DNA of 64,000 bases from Aquabacterium sp. OR-4 (GCF_025290835.2 NZ_JAOCQD020000002.1:1364001-1428000); one strand, 5' to 3'. Shown: positions 15,113 through 28,008, counted from the stretch's first letter. Numbers and translations: made by a program. The notes: generated by a model from the sequence alone, not told the origin.

Positions 15113-15792
15113 GCCAGCCCGGCCTGCCCTACACCAGCCATGCCGACCTGGGCGGCACGCCCGAGCGGCGCCCGGTGCAGCCCGAGCCCGAGGGCGAGCT
15201 CTGGCATGGCGAGTGGGAGCCGCGTGCGCTGGCCCTCACGCTGGCCATGGGGGCCACCGGGCAATGGAACATCGACCAGAGCCGCAGCGCCCGCGAAACC
15301 CTGCCCGACTACGCCAGGCTGAGCTACTACCAGATCTGGCTGGCCGCGCTGGCGCGGCTGCTGACTGAGCGCGGCCTGGCCACCGCCGACGAGCTGGCCA
15401 GCGGCACGCTGCAGCAGCCGCCGCGCCCGGTGGCCCGCGTGCTGGCGGCCGCCGATGTGGCCGCCGCGCTGGCCAAGGGCTCGCCCACCGCGCGCCCGGC
15501 CGCGGCCGGCACGCCGCCGCCGCGTTTTGCCGTGGGCGCACCGGTGTGCACCGTGGCCACAGCGCCGGCCCATCACAGCCGGGTGCCCGCTTATGCCCGC
15601 GGGCGGCGCGGCGTGGTTCACAGCGTGCACGGCCTGCATGTGTTTGCGCCCAGCCATGCCCAGGGCCTGGGCGAACAGGCGCAGTGGCTCTACACCGTGG
15701 TCTTCGACGGCCGCACGCTGTGGGGCGACGAGGCGCAGCCCGGCACCCAGGTGTCGATCGACGCCTGGGAATCCACGCTGGAGCCGGCATGA
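15109..15792 (+). CDS. nthB: Nitrile hydratase beta subunit
   Basis: A 227-residue beta subunit that pairs with the alpha subunit above. The N-terminal half has [20 protein letters not shown] and [20 protein letters not shown], and the C-terminal half has the SH3-like barrel ([38 protein letters not shown]). The opening segment begins with [10 protein letters not shown] rather than the usual MNGIHDLGGMDG, but the DLGG core is kept. It sits between alpha and the accessory gene with 4-bp overlaps on both sides, as expected when subunits assemble co-translationally. Confidence 0.94.
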   Translation: MSQPGLPYTSHADLGGTPERRPVQPEPEGELWHGEWEPRALALTLAMGATGQWNIDQSRSARETLPDYARLSYYQIWLAALARLLTERGLATADELASGTLQQPPRPVARVLAAADVAAALAKGSPTARPAAAGTPPPRFAVGAPVCTVATAPAHHSRVPAYARGRRGVVHSVHGLHVFAPSHAQGLGEQAQWLYTVVFDGRTLWGDEAQPGTQVSIDAWESTLEPA

Positions 15793-16241
15793 CGCTGCCT
15801 GCCCAGCCCGAGGGCCAGGGCCACGGCGCTGCGGCCGAGGCCAGCGCCAGGCCGCCGGTCGACCTGGGGCTGTGCCCCGGCCTGCCGCTGGGCGGCGGCC
15901 GGGCCGATGCCGCCGCGGCCGAGCCGGTGTTTGCCGAACCCTGGCAGGCCCAGGCCTTTGCCATGACCCTGCAGCTGCACCGCCAGGGCCTGTTCAGCTG
16001 GCCCGAGTGGGCCGCGGCACTGGCCGCCGAGATCCGCCGCGCCCAGGCCGCCGGCGATGCCGACCTGGGCCACACCTACTACCACCACTGGCTGGCCGCG
16101 CTGGAGGGCCTGGTGAGTGCCAAGGGCGCCACCGATGCCGCCACGCTGGCCCGCCACGCCCAGGCCTGGGGCCATGCCGCCGAGCGCACGCCGCACGGCC
16201 AGCCGATCACGCTGCAGCCGGGCGACTTTCAGCGCGGCTGA
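15789..16241 (+). CDS. Nitrile hydratase accessory (activator/P14K-type) protein
   Basis: A 150-residue protein of the nitrile hydratase accessory family, related in sequence to the beta-subunit N-terminal region. Typical features are FAEPWQAQAFAMTLQLHRQG, FSWPEWAAALAAEI and the HTYYHHWLAALEGLV segment. In cobalt enzymes such proteins bind the alpha subunit and swap cobalt-loaded alpha into the apo-enzyme. It is the last gene of the six-gene overlapping operon. Its 3' end overlaps the convergent doxX gene by 13 bp. Confidence 0.9.
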   Translation: MTLPAQPEGQGHGAAAEASARPPVDLGLCPGLPLGGGRADAAAAEPVFAEPWQAQAFAMTLQLHRQGLFSWPEWAAALAAEIRRAQAAGDADLGHTYYHHWLAALEGLVSAKGATDAATLARHAQAWGHAAERTPHGQPITLQPGDFQRG

Positions 16242-16726
16242 TCGCCGATCCAGCGCCACCACCACCAGGCGTCGAGTGACCAGCGCCCCGGCCCCCACAG
16301 CAGCAGGCCCAGCAGCAGGCTGCCCCAGAAGATGTGCAGGTTCAGGGCCGGCTCGGGCAGCTCGGGCAGGCTCAGCACCGCCACGGCATTGACCACCAGC
16401 AGGCCCAGCGCGGCGATGCGCCCGCCCAGGCCCAGCAGCAGCAGCACCGGCAGCACCAGCTCGCCGGCGGTGCCCAGCACGGCCGCCAGCGCCGGCGACA
16501 GCAGCGGCACGTGGTACTCGTGCTGAAACAGCGCCAGCGTGGTCTCCCAGTCACGCAGCTTGGTCAGCCCCGACAGAAAGAACACCTGCGCCACATGCCA
16601 GCGCGCGGCCAGCTGCGCCAGCGGCTGCAGTTGCAGCGCGGCGGCCTGCACTGCCGCCTGCAGGCGGCGCAGCGCGTCTGAACAAGCCACGCGGCGTGGC
16701 GGCGGGCGGGGGGTGTCAACGGCCAT
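16229..16726 (-). CDS. DoxX-family membrane protein of the bufferin operon
   Basis: A 165-residue DoxX-family protein with about four membrane segments (AQVFFLSGLTKLRDW start, then VLGTAGELVLPVLLLLGLGG, IAALGLLVVNAVAVLSL and HIFWGSLLLGLLLW). DoxX proteins often close bufferin/MNIO operons and are suspected to serve redox or quinone chemistry, but their exact job is not known. The start codon lies 11 bp inside the upstream bufC gene. The 3' end overlaps the nitrile hydratase accessory gene on the other strand. Confidence 0.88.
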   Translation of the reverse strand: MAVDTPRPPPRRVACSDALRRLQAAVQAAALQLQPLAQLAARWHVAQVFFLSGLTKLRDWETTLALFQHEYHVPLLSPALAAVLGTAGELVLPVLLLLGLGGRIAALGLLVVNAVAVLSLPELPEPALNLHIFWGSLLLGLLLWGPGRWSLDAWWWWRWIGDQPR

Positions 16727-17669
16727 GCTCGGCTCCTGCGGCTGGGCTGGAATGGGGGGCGGGGGCCGGGTCCTGCACGGCGCTGATCCAGCCCTCGCGC
16801 AGCGCGCGCAGCAGCCAGGCTTCGAACGACCAGGCGGGCGTGTCGGGTGGCAGCGTGTCGACGGGCAAGTCGGGCCGCGCTTCGGGCGGCGTGGGGCCGG
16901 CCTGGGCCGCCACCGCCGCATCCAGTGCGGCCGCCAGCGGCTGGCCGGCCAGCACGGCCGCGGTGAAGGCGGCGTCGGCGGGGTCCAGCACCTGCACGGT
17001 GGCACGCCAGCCCTGGCGCATCAGCAGCACGGCCTCGGGCCGGCGCGCTGTGCAGGCCGGCGCGGCGCGGCCCGCGGCCGGCTGCTGCTGCGCGGCCAGC
17101 CACAGCCCGGCCACCGGCCAGGCCAGGCGCAGCAAGGCGCTGCCGGGCCGCAGCCGCAGGCACAGCGCCGGCGCATCGGGCGCTGCCAGACGCGCCAGGC
17201 CGGCGGGCGGGCCGTCGCCGCCATCGGCCGCGCGTTCGGCCTGGTGCACGGCCCATTCCAGCCGGGCCAGATCGGCCAGCCAGGGCCGCCCGGCCAGCGG
17301 TGGTGCGGCGTCCAGCAGCGCCGGCAGCAGCTCGCCCGGCGCCTGCCAGTCGTCCAGATCGCCGCGCTGCGGCGGCGCCCGGCGCCAGGCCTGGCGCGCC
17401 AGCACCGCCATGGCCTCGGGCCCCACGGCCCGGGCCAGCACCGGGCAGATGCCGCCCAGCACCCGCTCGGCCGAGGCCGCGGCGTTGGCGGCATAGGCCT
17501 GCAGGCCGCGCGCCACCTGGGCCGGCGTGCCCTGGCAGGCCTGGATCAGGGGCTCGGCCGCCCGCCGGCGCCACAGCACCTGCAGCAGCTGCTGCTGGCG
17601 CCGCGCCTCGGCGGCGTGGCCGTTGGCCGCGTCAGCGCTGGCGGCCGGTGTCAGGGCCATGGGGTTCAT
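16716..17669 (-). CDS. bufC: BufC-type (DUF2063) partner of the MNIO enzyme
   Basis: A 317-residue protein with an N-terminal DUF2063/BufC domain: [34 protein letters not shown] and [16 protein letters not shown] segments. In MNIO systems this domain binds the precursor peptide and hands it to the DUF692 oxidase. The C-terminal half (about 180-300) is the variable wing domain and is Ala-rich. The start ATG overlaps the bufB stop (ATGA), so the pair is translationally coupled, consistent with the BufB-BufC heterodimer known for the family. Confidence 0.87.
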   Translation of the reverse strand: MNPMALTPAASADAANGHAAEARRQQQLLQVLWRRRAAEPLIQACQGTPAQVARGLQAYAANAAASAERVLGGICPVLARAVGPEAMAVLARQAWRRAPPQRGDLDDWQAPGELLPALLDAAPPLAGRPWLADLARLEWAVHQAERAADGGDGPPAGLARLAAPDAPALCLRLRPGSALLRLAWPVAGLWLAAQQQPAAGRAAPACTARRPEAVLLMRQGWRATVQVLDPADAAFTAAVLAGQPLAAALDAAVAAQAGPTPPEARPDLPVDTLPPDTPAWSFEAWLLRALREGWISAVQDPAPAPHSSPAAGAEHGR

Positions 17670-18559
17670 GCCGCGCTGGCCGCCGGCTGGGCGCTGGCCT
17701 GCCTGTCCGCCGGGGCAAGGTCGCGCTGCCAACGTGCTGCCTGCGTGGCTTCGTCCAGCAGCACCTCCAGCGCCGGCAGGTCGGTGTCCCACTCGATCAG
17801 CGTGGGCACGGTGCCCAGGCGGCGCAGCGCATGGGCATAGGCCGCCCACACCGGGGCGTGCACGCGGCTGCCGTGGTCGTCGATGACCAGATCGGGCGTG
17901 CACGCATAGCCGGCCAGGTGGATCTCGCCCACGCTGCCGGGCGCCAGTGCGTCGATGAAGGCGCTGGCCGTGGCCAGCGGCTCGGTGCCGGCGTTCAGGG
18001 CATTGACCACCAGGTTGTTCACATCCAGCAGCAGCTGGCAGCCGCTGCGCCGCACCAGCGCATTGAAGAACTCGGCCTCGGGCAGGGCCGGCGCGCTGCC
18101 GGGCGGCTGCGCCCAGCCGAGGTAGGCCGAGATGTTCTCCACCAGGATCGGCCGGCGCAGCCGCTCCTGCACACGCTGCACATTGGCCACCAGGATGTCG
18201 AGCGCCGCCGGCGTGAAGGCGATCGGCAGCAGATCGCTGCCATGCACCGGTGCCGCGCCCTCGGCCAGCGGCGCGCGGGCGAAGCTGGCATGGTCGCTCA
18301 CCCGCAGCGGCTCGATGCGCTGCACCAGCGCCGCCAGGCGGTCGAGGTGCCAGTCGTCCAGCCCGGCGGCCGAGCCCAGGCCCAGGCCCACGCCGTGCAG
18401 GCTGACCGGGTAGGCCGCACGGCCCTCGGCCAGCACCGCCAGCGCCGCACCACCGTCGGCAAAGAAGTTCTCCGAGTGCACCTCGATGAACTGCAGCGCC
18501 GGGCGCTGCTGCAGCAGCGCGCGGTAGTGCGGCTGGCGCCAGCCGATGCCGATGTTCAC
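17666..18559 (-). CDS. bufB: BufB, DUF692 multinuclear non-heme iron oxidase (MNIO)
   Basis: A 297-residue TIM-barrel enzyme of the DUF692/MNIO family, which oxidises cysteines of RiPP precursors. Family motifs with metal ligands are all present: [79 protein letters not shown] and LIEWDTDLP. The start is a GTG whose last two bases are part of the bufA stop (GTGA), so the modifying enzyme is coupled to its substrate. In related clusters the products are thiooxazole groups that bind copper. Confidence 0.93.
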   Translation of the reverse strand: MNIGIGWRQPHYRALLQQRPALQFIEVHSENFFADGGAALAVLAEGRAAYPVSLHGVGLGLGSAAGLDDWHLDRLAALVQRIEPLRVSDHASFARAPLAEGAAPVHGSDLLPIAFTPAALDILVANVQRVQERLRRPILVENISAYLGWAQPPGSAPALPEAEFFNALVRRSGCQLLLDVNNLVVNALNAGTEPLATASAFIDALAPGSVGEIHLAGYACTPDLVIDDHGSRVHAPVWAAYAHALRRLGTVPTLIEWDTDLPALEVLLDEATQAARWQRDLAPADRQASAQPAASAA

Positions 18560-18810
18560 TTCTTCGGCGCCATGGTCTTGCCGCCTTCCTTGGCGCAGGT
18601 GCCCTTGGCCACGTACTTCCATTCGTCGGGGGCGTTGTCGGTCTTGGCCTGGCCGGCGCAGCTGTGCGTGCCGCTGGCATTGGCGCAGTCGTTCTTGCCG
18701 GCCTTGGCGATGCCGTAGCACTTTTCCTTGTCGTTGGCGGCCGCCGGCATGGCGGCGCCGAGCGCCAGTGCGGAGGCCAGGGCGGACGAAAGCACGAGGT
18801 GGTGGTTCAT
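18556..18810 (-). CDS. bufA: BufA, bufferin precursor peptide (DUF2282)
   Basis: An 84-residue precursor with a signal peptide (about 1-25, ending AMPAAAN) and a four-cysteine core: [14 protein letters not shown], then HSCAGQA, then WKYVAKGTC. This is the spacing seen in bufferins, copper-binding peptides exported to the periplasm and modified by BufB/BufC. A good ribosome site (GGAG) lies about 10 bp before the ATG. It is the first gene of the bufABC-doxX operon. The C-terminal tail is Lys-rich ([10 protein letters not shown]). Confidence 0.92.
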   Translation of the reverse strand: MNHHLVLSSALASALALGAAMPAAANDKEKCYGIAKAGKNDCANASGTHSCAGQAKTDNAPDEWKYVAKGTCAKEGGKTMAPKK

Positions 18811-18962
18811 GGTGACGAAACTCCAGCAGGGTTGAGGGATCGATGTGACGCTGTCGCGTCGGTGTGCACATCGGTCGACAGGGTGTTCGGGCACCCGTCG
18901 CGCAGTGTGTCGTGGCGGGGCCCTGAATCCTTACACTGCCCCCACCCCGAGCTTGCCAGGCC
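18811..18962. promoter_or_regulatory. Divergent promoter region between bufA and the sigma factor gene
   Basis: 152 bp shared by two divergent transcripts. It holds an inverted repeat GATGTG...CACATC (about 18842-18872) that encloses ACGCTGTCGCGT, and a GGGTG-TTCGGG-CACCC hairpin (about 18881-18896). A sigma factor of the neighbouring type is expected to read bufA from here. I cannot assign the -35/-10 boxes with confidence. Confidence 0.45.
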
Positions 18963-19583
18963 ATGCGCTCCACCCACAACACCTCCGCCGCACCCGACCC
19001 GCAAGCCGAGAGCCCTGCCGCCTTTGGCCAGCGTGTGGAGGCGCTGCGGCCACAGCTGATGCGCTTTGCGCGCACCCAGCTGCGCAACGAGGCCTGGGCC
19101 GAAGACGCGGTGTCCGAGACGCTGCTGGCAGCGCTGGAGAAACCCGGCGCCTTTGCCGGCCAGTCGCAGCTCAAGACCTGGCTGGTGGGCGTACTCAAGC
19201 ACAAGCTGATCGACCAGCTGCGCCGCCACCAGCGCGAGGCCACGGTGCTGGACGGCGACGATGCCGAAGACCTGGACGCGCTGCTGTTCGATGCCAGCGG
19301 CCACTGGCGCGAGCCGCCGCGCGACTGGGGCGACCCGGCCGCGGCGCTGGGCCAGCGCCAGTTCTTCGAGGTGCTCGAGGCCTGCTGCGAACACCTGCCG
19401 CCGGCCCAGGCGCGGGTGTTCATGATGCGCGAGTGGCTCGACCTGGAAACCGCCGAGATCTGCAAGGAACTGGCGATCACCTCGACCAACCTGTGGGTGC
19501 TGCTGCACCGTGCCCGGCTGCGCCTGCAGGCCTGCCTGCAGCAGCGCTGGTTCAACCCACCCGCCGCCCTGCGCCCGGCCTGA
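18963..19583 (+). CDS. ECF-type RNA polymerase sigma factor controlling the bufferin operon
   Basis: A 206-residue sigma-70-family factor with only regions 2 and 4. Region 2 is [20 protein letters not shown] and the following [24 protein letters not shown] core, then [18 protein letters not shown]. Region 4 ends in [20 protein letters not shown] and the recognition helix [20 protein letters not shown]. This family commonly lies beside DUF2282/DUF692 operons and is paired with a tiny zinc-finger protein, as it is here. Inferred role: copper- or redox-responsive control of bufABC. Confidence 0.9.
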   Translation: MRSTHNTSAAPDPQAESPAAFGQRVEALRPQLMRFARTQLRNEAWAEDAVSETLLAALEKPGAFAGQSQLKTWLVGVLKHKLIDQLRRHQREATVLDGDDAEDLDALLFDASGHWREPPRDWGDPAAALGQRQFFEVLEACCEHLPPAQARVFMMREWLDLETAEICKELAITSTNLWVLLHRARLRLQACLQQRWFNPPAALRPA

Positions 19584-19622
19584 GCGCCGGCGGCCGATCC
19601 ACCCGACGAAAGCGCCTGCCGA

Positions 19623-19823
19623 ATGGCCTTGTTGCGAAGCTGCCGAGATGTCACCGCCCTGGTGCTGCAGGGCCACGACCGCCCGCTGCGCCCGCTCGAG
19701 CGCCTGTCGATGCGCCTGCACTGGCTGGTGTGCCCGGGTTGCCGCAACTTTCGCCGCCAGGCCCGCGTGATGGGCCGGGCGATGGATGGCTGGCGCCACT
19801 ACCGCGGCCACAGCGACGAATAG
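19623..19823 (+). CDS. Small zinc-finger (zf-HC2-like) putative anti-sigma factor
   Basis: A 66-residue basic protein with a putative zinc-binding motif in [17 protein letters not shown]-x3-C-x2-C, plus an upstream Cys (SCRDVT). That is the layout of zf-HC2 anti-sigma proteins that follow this sigma factor type. It has no membrane segment, so it would act as a soluble metal- or thiol-responsive regulator. It starts 39 bp after the sigma gene. Confidence 0.8.
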   Translation: MALLRSCRDVTALVLQGHDRPLRPLERLSMRLHWLVCPGCRNFRRQARVMGRAMDGWRHYRGHSDE

Positions 19824-19855
19824 GGGCCGCCCGGCGGCGGCGACGCGCAGCGCGG

Positions 19856-20902
19856 CTACATGCGCTCGTGCGCCACCACCGGCAGCTGGTGCTCGTGCGG
19901 CGGCAGCAGATCGCGGCCGGTGCTGGTGTCGATGAAGCGCAGGCGCAGCAGGTACTGGCCCTCGGGCAGGCTCAGCGTGCTCTGCGTGGCGCCGTTGGCC
20001 AGATCCAGGGTCTGCACCGTCCGGCCGCCCTTGAGCACCTGGGCCACGAAATGCCCGGTGCGTTCGATGCTTTGGCCCACCGCGCACACGCCGTAGCCAT
20101 CCACCGTGAACTGCAGCGTGAACGGGCTGGTCACCGGCTCGTTGTCGCGCAGATTGGCCAGGCCCAGCCACTCGCCCGGGCCGCGCGGGCGGCTCACCTC
20201 GTCCTCGTACCAGGCCTCGCAGGTGGTGGCAAACCGCGTGGGGTCGATGCGCACCGGCTCGGCCGTGCGCGCGCCGGTGACGGTGATGCGGATCTCGGGG
20301 CTGAACACGTAATAGGGCTTGTGTTCATGGTCGGCAAACAGCAGGCGCAGCGTGTGCGGGCCGGGCGGCAGGTCGAACACGGCCGAGGTCTGGCCCTTGC
20401 CGAAATGGCGGTGCGTGTCGCTGAACGGGATCTTGTCGGTGGCATTGCCCGGCAGCGGCGTGTCGATCAGGATGTGGTGGTGGCCGGTGTTCTTCATCGG
20501 CTTGCCGGCCGGCGCCACGCCGACGCCGCGCACCGCAAAGTCCACCAGAAACGGCGAGCGCACCCGGTCGCCATGGCGCAGGTTGGCAAAGTCGACCGTG
20601 GTCACGCCCTTGGCATTGGGCCGCGTGCGATCACGGGTGTACTTGAGCCAGCAGCTGCGCTCGAGCTCGCTTTGCGGCAGTGGCAGCGCCTGGGCAGGCT
20701 GCGGCCAGGCCATCAACACCAGGCACAGCAGACACACCAGACGCCACCAGCCGACCCACCCGGCTGCGTGCAGCCCGCCGGCCAGGCCGCCGGCATGCAC
20801 CCCGGCGGCCGGCCCCCAGGCCACTGCCGGCCGGCCCGCGCGCACACCCCGGCCGCGGGGCCCTGCCGAGTCGCCCTGCTGTTCTTGCGCATCCGATCGC
20901 AT
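19856..20902 (-). CDS. Exported protein with two DUF4399 domains
   Basis: About 348 residues. A signal anchor or signal peptide (WWRLVCLLCLVLMAWPQPAQA) follows a poorly conserved Arg/Gly-rich leader. Two copies of a DUF4399-like domain follow. The first has the family motif KNTGHHHILIDTPLP, then HFGKGQTSAVFDLPPGPHTL. The second has IERTGHFVAQVL and LSLPEGQYLLRLRFID, with the GHHH replaced by GHF. The function of DUF4399 is unknown. The ATG at 20902 is chosen for a weak AGGTGA ribosome site; an ATG at 20950 is possible. It lies convergent to the zinc-finger gene. Confidence 0.75.
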   Translation of the reverse strand: MRSDAQEQQGDSAGPRGRGVRAGRPAVAWGPAAGVHAGGLAGGLHAAGWVGWWRLVCLLCLVLMAWPQPAQALPLPQSELERSCWLKYTRDRTRPNAKGVTTVDFANLRHGDRVRSPFLVDFAVRGVGVAPAGKPMKNTGHHHILIDTPLPGNATDKIPFSDTHRHFGKGQTSAVFDLPPGPHTLRLLFADHEHKPYYVFSPEIRITVTGARTAEPVRIDPTRFATTCEAWYEDEVSRPRGPGEWLGLANLRDNEPVTSPFTLQFTVDGYGVCAVGQSIERTGHFVAQVLKGGRTVQTLDLANGATQSTLSLPEGQYLLRLRFIDTSTGRDLLPPHEHQLPVVAHERM

Positions 20903-20998
20903 GCTGCTCACCTGCTGCCCACTTGCCGTCCAGTTTCGGCCGCGCAGCATAAGCGACCCAGGTTTCTGAAACTGACTGGGCCTGCACCCGGCAGACGA

Positions 20999-21651
20999 TC
21001 AGCTCAGGCGGCCGCCCGGCGTGTGCAGTTCGTCAATGCCTGCGGCCAGCAGGCCGATGGCCAGGCCGATGCCCTGCACCTGCTCGGCCAGCGGCATGGC
21101 CCGGCCGGCCGGGTGGCGCGCCGCCTGCTCGGGCAGCGGCGGCAGGTGGATGAAACCCGCCGGCACCTTGGGCCGGCGCCGCAGGCCGTGCAGCAGGCCG
21201 TACATGAGCTCGTTGCAGACGAAGCTGCCGGCCGACAGCGACAGCTCGGCGCGCAGGCCCTCGGCCTGCAGCCGCGCGACGATGGCCTTGGCCGGCAGCC
21301 GCGTGGCCAGGCCGAATGGCGCACCGGGCAGCACCGGCACATCCACCGGCCGGGCTCCGGCGTTGTCGGCCATGCGCGCATCGACCAGGTTCAGCGCCAC
21401 CCGCTCGACGCTGATCGCGCCGCGGTTGCCGGCCAGGCCGAGCGCGATCACGCCCGCTGGCCGCCAGCGGCGCAAGGCCTGCTGCAGCACCGCGCGCGAC
21501 TGGCCGAACACGCAGGGCAGCTGCAGCGCCACCACGCGCCAGCCGCCGATCTGCTGGCCGGCCAGCGCGCGCGCCACCTCCCAGCTGGGGTTGATGCGCT
21601 CGCCGGCGAAGGGCTCGAAGCCGCTCAGCAGCAGGGTTGGGCGCGGCCGCG

Positions 21652-21655
<4 letters not shown>
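20999..21655 (-). CDS. pcp: Pyroglutamyl-peptidase I (pyrrolidone-carboxylate peptidase)
   Basis: A 218-residue cysteine peptidase (family C15) that removes N-terminal pyroglutamate from peptides. The catalytic triad is visible: Glu in [11 protein letters not shown], Cys in [17 protein letters not shown], and His in [12 protein letters not shown]. The N-terminus [20 protein letters not shown] is the standard family start. The ATG overlaps the stop of the 5-oxoprolinase gene (ATGA). Released pyroglutamate is the substrate of that enzyme, so the two genes form a logical pathway. Confidence 0.95.
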
Positions 21656-25446
<3,791 letters not shown>

Positions 25447-25467
25447 CGGGGGGCGTCCTTGCAGGGG

Positions 25468-26169
25468 TCAGAGCGGATGGCCGGCGCGCAGCGCCTGCCA
25501 GCGGGCGTGCAGCAGGGTGCGCACATCGTGCACCGGCAGGCCGGTGGCGCGGCGCAGCGCCTCGGCATGGGGCGGCAGATTGGTGCATTCGAGCACCAGT
25601 GCACCGCAGTCGGGATGGCGTGCGCGCAGGCGCGCGGCAGCGTCCAGCACCTGGACGCGGGCATCGGCCTCGTCCAGCTCGGGTCGGTCTTCGAGCAGCG
25701 TGCGCTGGAACGCACAACCCGGCGCCAGGCCCTGCACCGGAGTGTCGGGCGCGGCGCCCGCGGCCTGCAGGTGCGCGGCGCCCAGCGCCTGGGCGTCGGC
25801 GGTGATCACGCCCGGCCGCATGGCCGCCAGGCCGGGCAGCAGCAGCAGGGCCGAGCTCCACACCGGCACCGGCAGCGCCGCCTGCAGGGCCTGTTGGTGC
25901 AGCACCAGAAAACCGCAGCCGGTGCCGATGGCCGCGGCCCCCTGCGCCACCAGGGCCTGTGCGGCGGCCAGGAAGGGCTCGAGCAGGCCGCGGGCGCCCT
26001 CGCGCACCACGCGCTGCGGCGAGGCCTGCGCCACGCGGCGCCAGCGCAGCGGCATGGCCCAGCCGTCGGCATGGCCGATGTCGCCCGGTGGACGCGGAAA
26101 GCGCGTGTCGAGCATCAGGATGCCCAGGAAGGGCGTGCCGCTCGACCCGGCCGCGGGGCCGGCACTCAC
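25468..26169 (-). CDS. Asp/Glu/hydantoin racemase-family protein
   Basis: About 233 residues, with the two-cysteine layout of the aspartate/glutamate racemase superfamily: GTGCGFLVLHQQAL for the first Cys and ALVLECTNLPPHAEAL for the second. A GILMLDTRFPRPPGDIGH start is typical of a branch found next to hydantoinase genes. I chose the GTG at 26169, which overlaps the stop of the regulator gene (GTGA). A racemase would let both stereoisomers enter the oxoprolinase route. Confidence 0.82.
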   Translation of the reverse strand: MSAGPAAGSSGTPFLGILMLDTRFPRPPGDIGHADGWAMPLRWRRVAQASPQRVVREGARGLLEPFLAAAQALVAQGAAAIGTGCGFLVLHQQALQAALPVPVWSSALLLLPGLAAMRPGVITADAQALGAAHLQAAGAAPDTPVQGLAPGCAFQRTLLEDRPELDEADARVQVLDAAARLRARHPDCGALVLECTNLPPHAEALRRATGLPVHDVRTLLHARWQALRAGHPL

Positions 26170-26786
26170 AGCGAGGTGGCCGCGCGCGCGGCCTGGTCGT
26201 ACAGGCCCGACATGGTGCGCAGCAGGCGCGCCAGCGCACCGATGTCGGTGTTGCTGTGGCCATCGAGGTTGTCCACCAGGCAGGCCTCGCGCACCGCGCG
26301 GTACTGCTCGACACAAGCCTCGCCGCGGGCGGTGGGGCTGTAGAACACCTCCTTGCCCAGCTTCTCGGTCTGCACCAGTTCGGCGGCCACCAGCTTCTTC
26401 AGCGAATACGCCACCACATGGGTGTCCTCGTAGTTCAGCACGAAGCAGATGTCGGCCAGCTTCTTGTTGCGGCCGCGGTGCTGCAGATGGTGCAGCACCA
26501 GCACGTCGGTGATGGTCAGGTCGGCGCAGCCGGCCGCGGCCATGCAGCGCACGGCCCAGCGCGAGAAGGCGTTCCAGCCGACGATCAGGCCGAACTCCAG
26601 CTCCGACAGCTCGACGCTGCGTGGCGACACCAGATGCGAAGACGAGACGATGCCCGCCGACTGCCGCGCCCCCGGTGCGGTGCGCGCCGCGCGGTCGCTG
26701 CGGGCCGCGGGTGACGCGCGGCGCGGCGCAGCGGTGGCGGCGACGACGACCGGTTCAACGGCAGCGGGCGCGGGTTTTCGAGGCAT
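26166..26786 (-). CDS. Winged-helix (MarR-like) transcriptional regulator
   Basis: A 206-residue regulator. A disordered Ala/Pro-rich N-terminus (about 1-50) precedes a winged-helix domain: SELEFGLIVGWNAFSRW, DLTITDVLVLHHLQHRGRNKKL, FVLNYEDTHVVAYSLKKLVAAELVQ (recognition helix and wing) and KEVFYSPTARGEACVEQYRAV. It is divergent from the TRAP transporter genes and heads the racemase-oxoprolinase-pcp operon, so it probably controls both. The ligand is unknown. An earlier TTG start at 26801 is less likely than the ATG at 26786. Confidence 0.85.
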   Translation of the reverse strand: MPRKPAPAAVEPVVVAATAAPRRASPAARSDRAARTAPGARQSAGIVSSSHLVSPRSVELSELEFGLIVGWNAFSRWAVRCMAAAGCADLTITDVLVLHHLQHRGRNKKLADICFVLNYEDTHVVAYSLKKLVAAELVQTEKLGKEVFYSPTARGEACVEQYRAVREACLVDNLDGHSNTDIGALARLLRTMSGLYDQAARAATSL

Positions 26787-26810
26787 GGGACTTTCCGGCA
26801 AAACGCTGAA

Positions 26811-26846
26811 GATTTATTGACAATTTATTGGAGATGTTTCTAGACT
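26811..26846 (+). promoter_or_regulatory. Promoter and direct-repeat operator of the TRAP operon
   Basis: An AT-rich patch in GC-rich surroundings. TTGACA (26817-26822) and TAGACT (26841-26846) with an 18-bp spacer make a good sigma-70 promoter reading into dctP. An 8-bp direct repeat ATTTATTG (26812-26819 and 26823-26830) with an 11-bp period overlaps the -35 box, placing two half-sites on one face of the helix. This would suit the adjacent winged-helix regulator as a repressor site. Confidence 0.7.
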
Positions 26847-26983
26847 GCAAGCGACCCGCGAGCCTTTTTTGTACCTGGTGCCCGGCGCCTTGATGCGCGC
26901 ATGCCGCGCGGCGCCGCGCCGGCACCGGCGACCTGGCGGGCACGATCCCTGCTCAACTTCCTCACCGTCTTGCTGGAGCGCCC

Positions 26984-27967
26984 ATGATCCCTGCCCGCCG
27001 TCCCCTGCTGCTGTCTGCACTGGCCCTTGCGGTCGCTGGCCTGGCTGCGCCCGCCCGGGCCCAGGTCAAGTGGGATCTGCCAGCCGCCTACCCGGCCACC
27101 AACTTCCACTCGGTCAACCTGCAGGCCTTTGCCGACGATGTCGACAAGGCCACCGGCGGCAAGCTCAAGATCACCGTGCATGCCAATGCCTCGCTGTTCA
27201 AGGCGCCCGAGATCAAGCGCGCGGTGCAGGGCGGCCAGGCGCAGATCGGCGAGGTGCTGATCTCCAACTTCGCCAATGAGTGGGCGCCCTTCGGTGCCGA
27301 CGCGCTGCCCTTCCTGGCCGACAGCTACGACGAGTCGGTCAAGCTCTGGAAGGTGCAGAAGCCGCTGTTTGAGAAGAAGCTCGGCGAGCAGGGCCTGATG
27401 CCGCTGTACGCCGTGCCCTGGCCGCCGCAGGGCGTGTTCAGCAAGAAGGCGCTGGCCAGCGGCGCCGACATGAAGGGCATCAAGTTCCGCGCCTACAACC
27501 CGGCCACCTCGCGCCTGGCCGAACTGCTGGGCGCGCAGCCGGTCACCGTGCAGGCGGCCGAGGTCAGCCAGGCCTTCGCCACCGGGGTCACCGACAGCAT
27601 GATCTCCAGCGGCTCGACCGGCGCCGACGCCAAGCTGCACGAGCATGTGAAGCACTGGTACGACACCCAGGCCTGGCTGCCCAAGAACCTGGTGCTGGTC
27701 AACAAGGCGGCCTTTGCGGCGCTCGACAAGCCCACCCAGGACGCGGTGCTGAAGGCCGCCGCCGCCGCCGAGGAGCGTGGTCTGGCCGCCAGCAAGAAGG
27801 CCAATGGCGAATCGCTCGACAAGCTGCGCGCCGGGGGCATGCAGATCCTGCCGCCGCCGGCCGCGCTGTCGGCCGACCTCAAGAAGGCCGGCGAGGTGAT
27901 GCTCAAGGAGTGGCTGGACAAGGCCGGCGCCGATGGCAAGGCCCTGGTCGACGCCTACCGCCGCTGA
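26984..27967 (+). CDS. dctP: TRAP transporter substrate-binding protein DctP
   Basis: A 327-residue periplasmic binding protein with a clean signal peptide (MIPARRPLLLSALALAVAGL to about residue 26, cut after ARA). Family features: WDLPAAYPATNFHSVNLQAF, the substrate-carboxylate Arg region IKFRAYNPATSRLAELLGAQ, and SQAFATGVTDSMISSG. TRAP systems carry organic acids and related anions using the sodium gradient. Divergent placement from the 5-oxoprolinase operon suggests pyroglutamate or a related cyclic amide as substrate, which is inference. Confidence 0.93.
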   Translation: MIPARRPLLLSALALAVAGLAAPARAQVKWDLPAAYPATNFHSVNLQAFADDVDKATGGKLKITVHANASLFKAPEIKRAVQGGQAQIGEVLISNFANEWAPFGADALPFLADSYDESVKLWKVQKPLFEKKLGEQGLMPLYAVPWPPQGVFSKKALASGADMKGIKFRAYNPATSRLAELLGAQPVTVQAAEVSQAFATGVTDSMISSGSTGADAKLHEHVKHWYDTQAWLPKNLVLVNKAAFAALDKPTQDAVLKAAAAAEERGLAASKKANGESLDKLRAGGMQILPPPAALSADLKKAGEVMLKEWLDKAGADGKALVDAYRR

Positions 27968-28008
27968 AGCCAGCCGCCCCGCGCCCCGCCCCATCACCAG
28001 GCCCGCCG

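Noticed and set aside
17666..18559. Sugar isomerase or endonuclease IV-type TIM barrel
   Set aside because: DUF692 proteins share that fold, but the adjacent BufA precursor and BufC partner and the specific motifs mark it as an MNIO.
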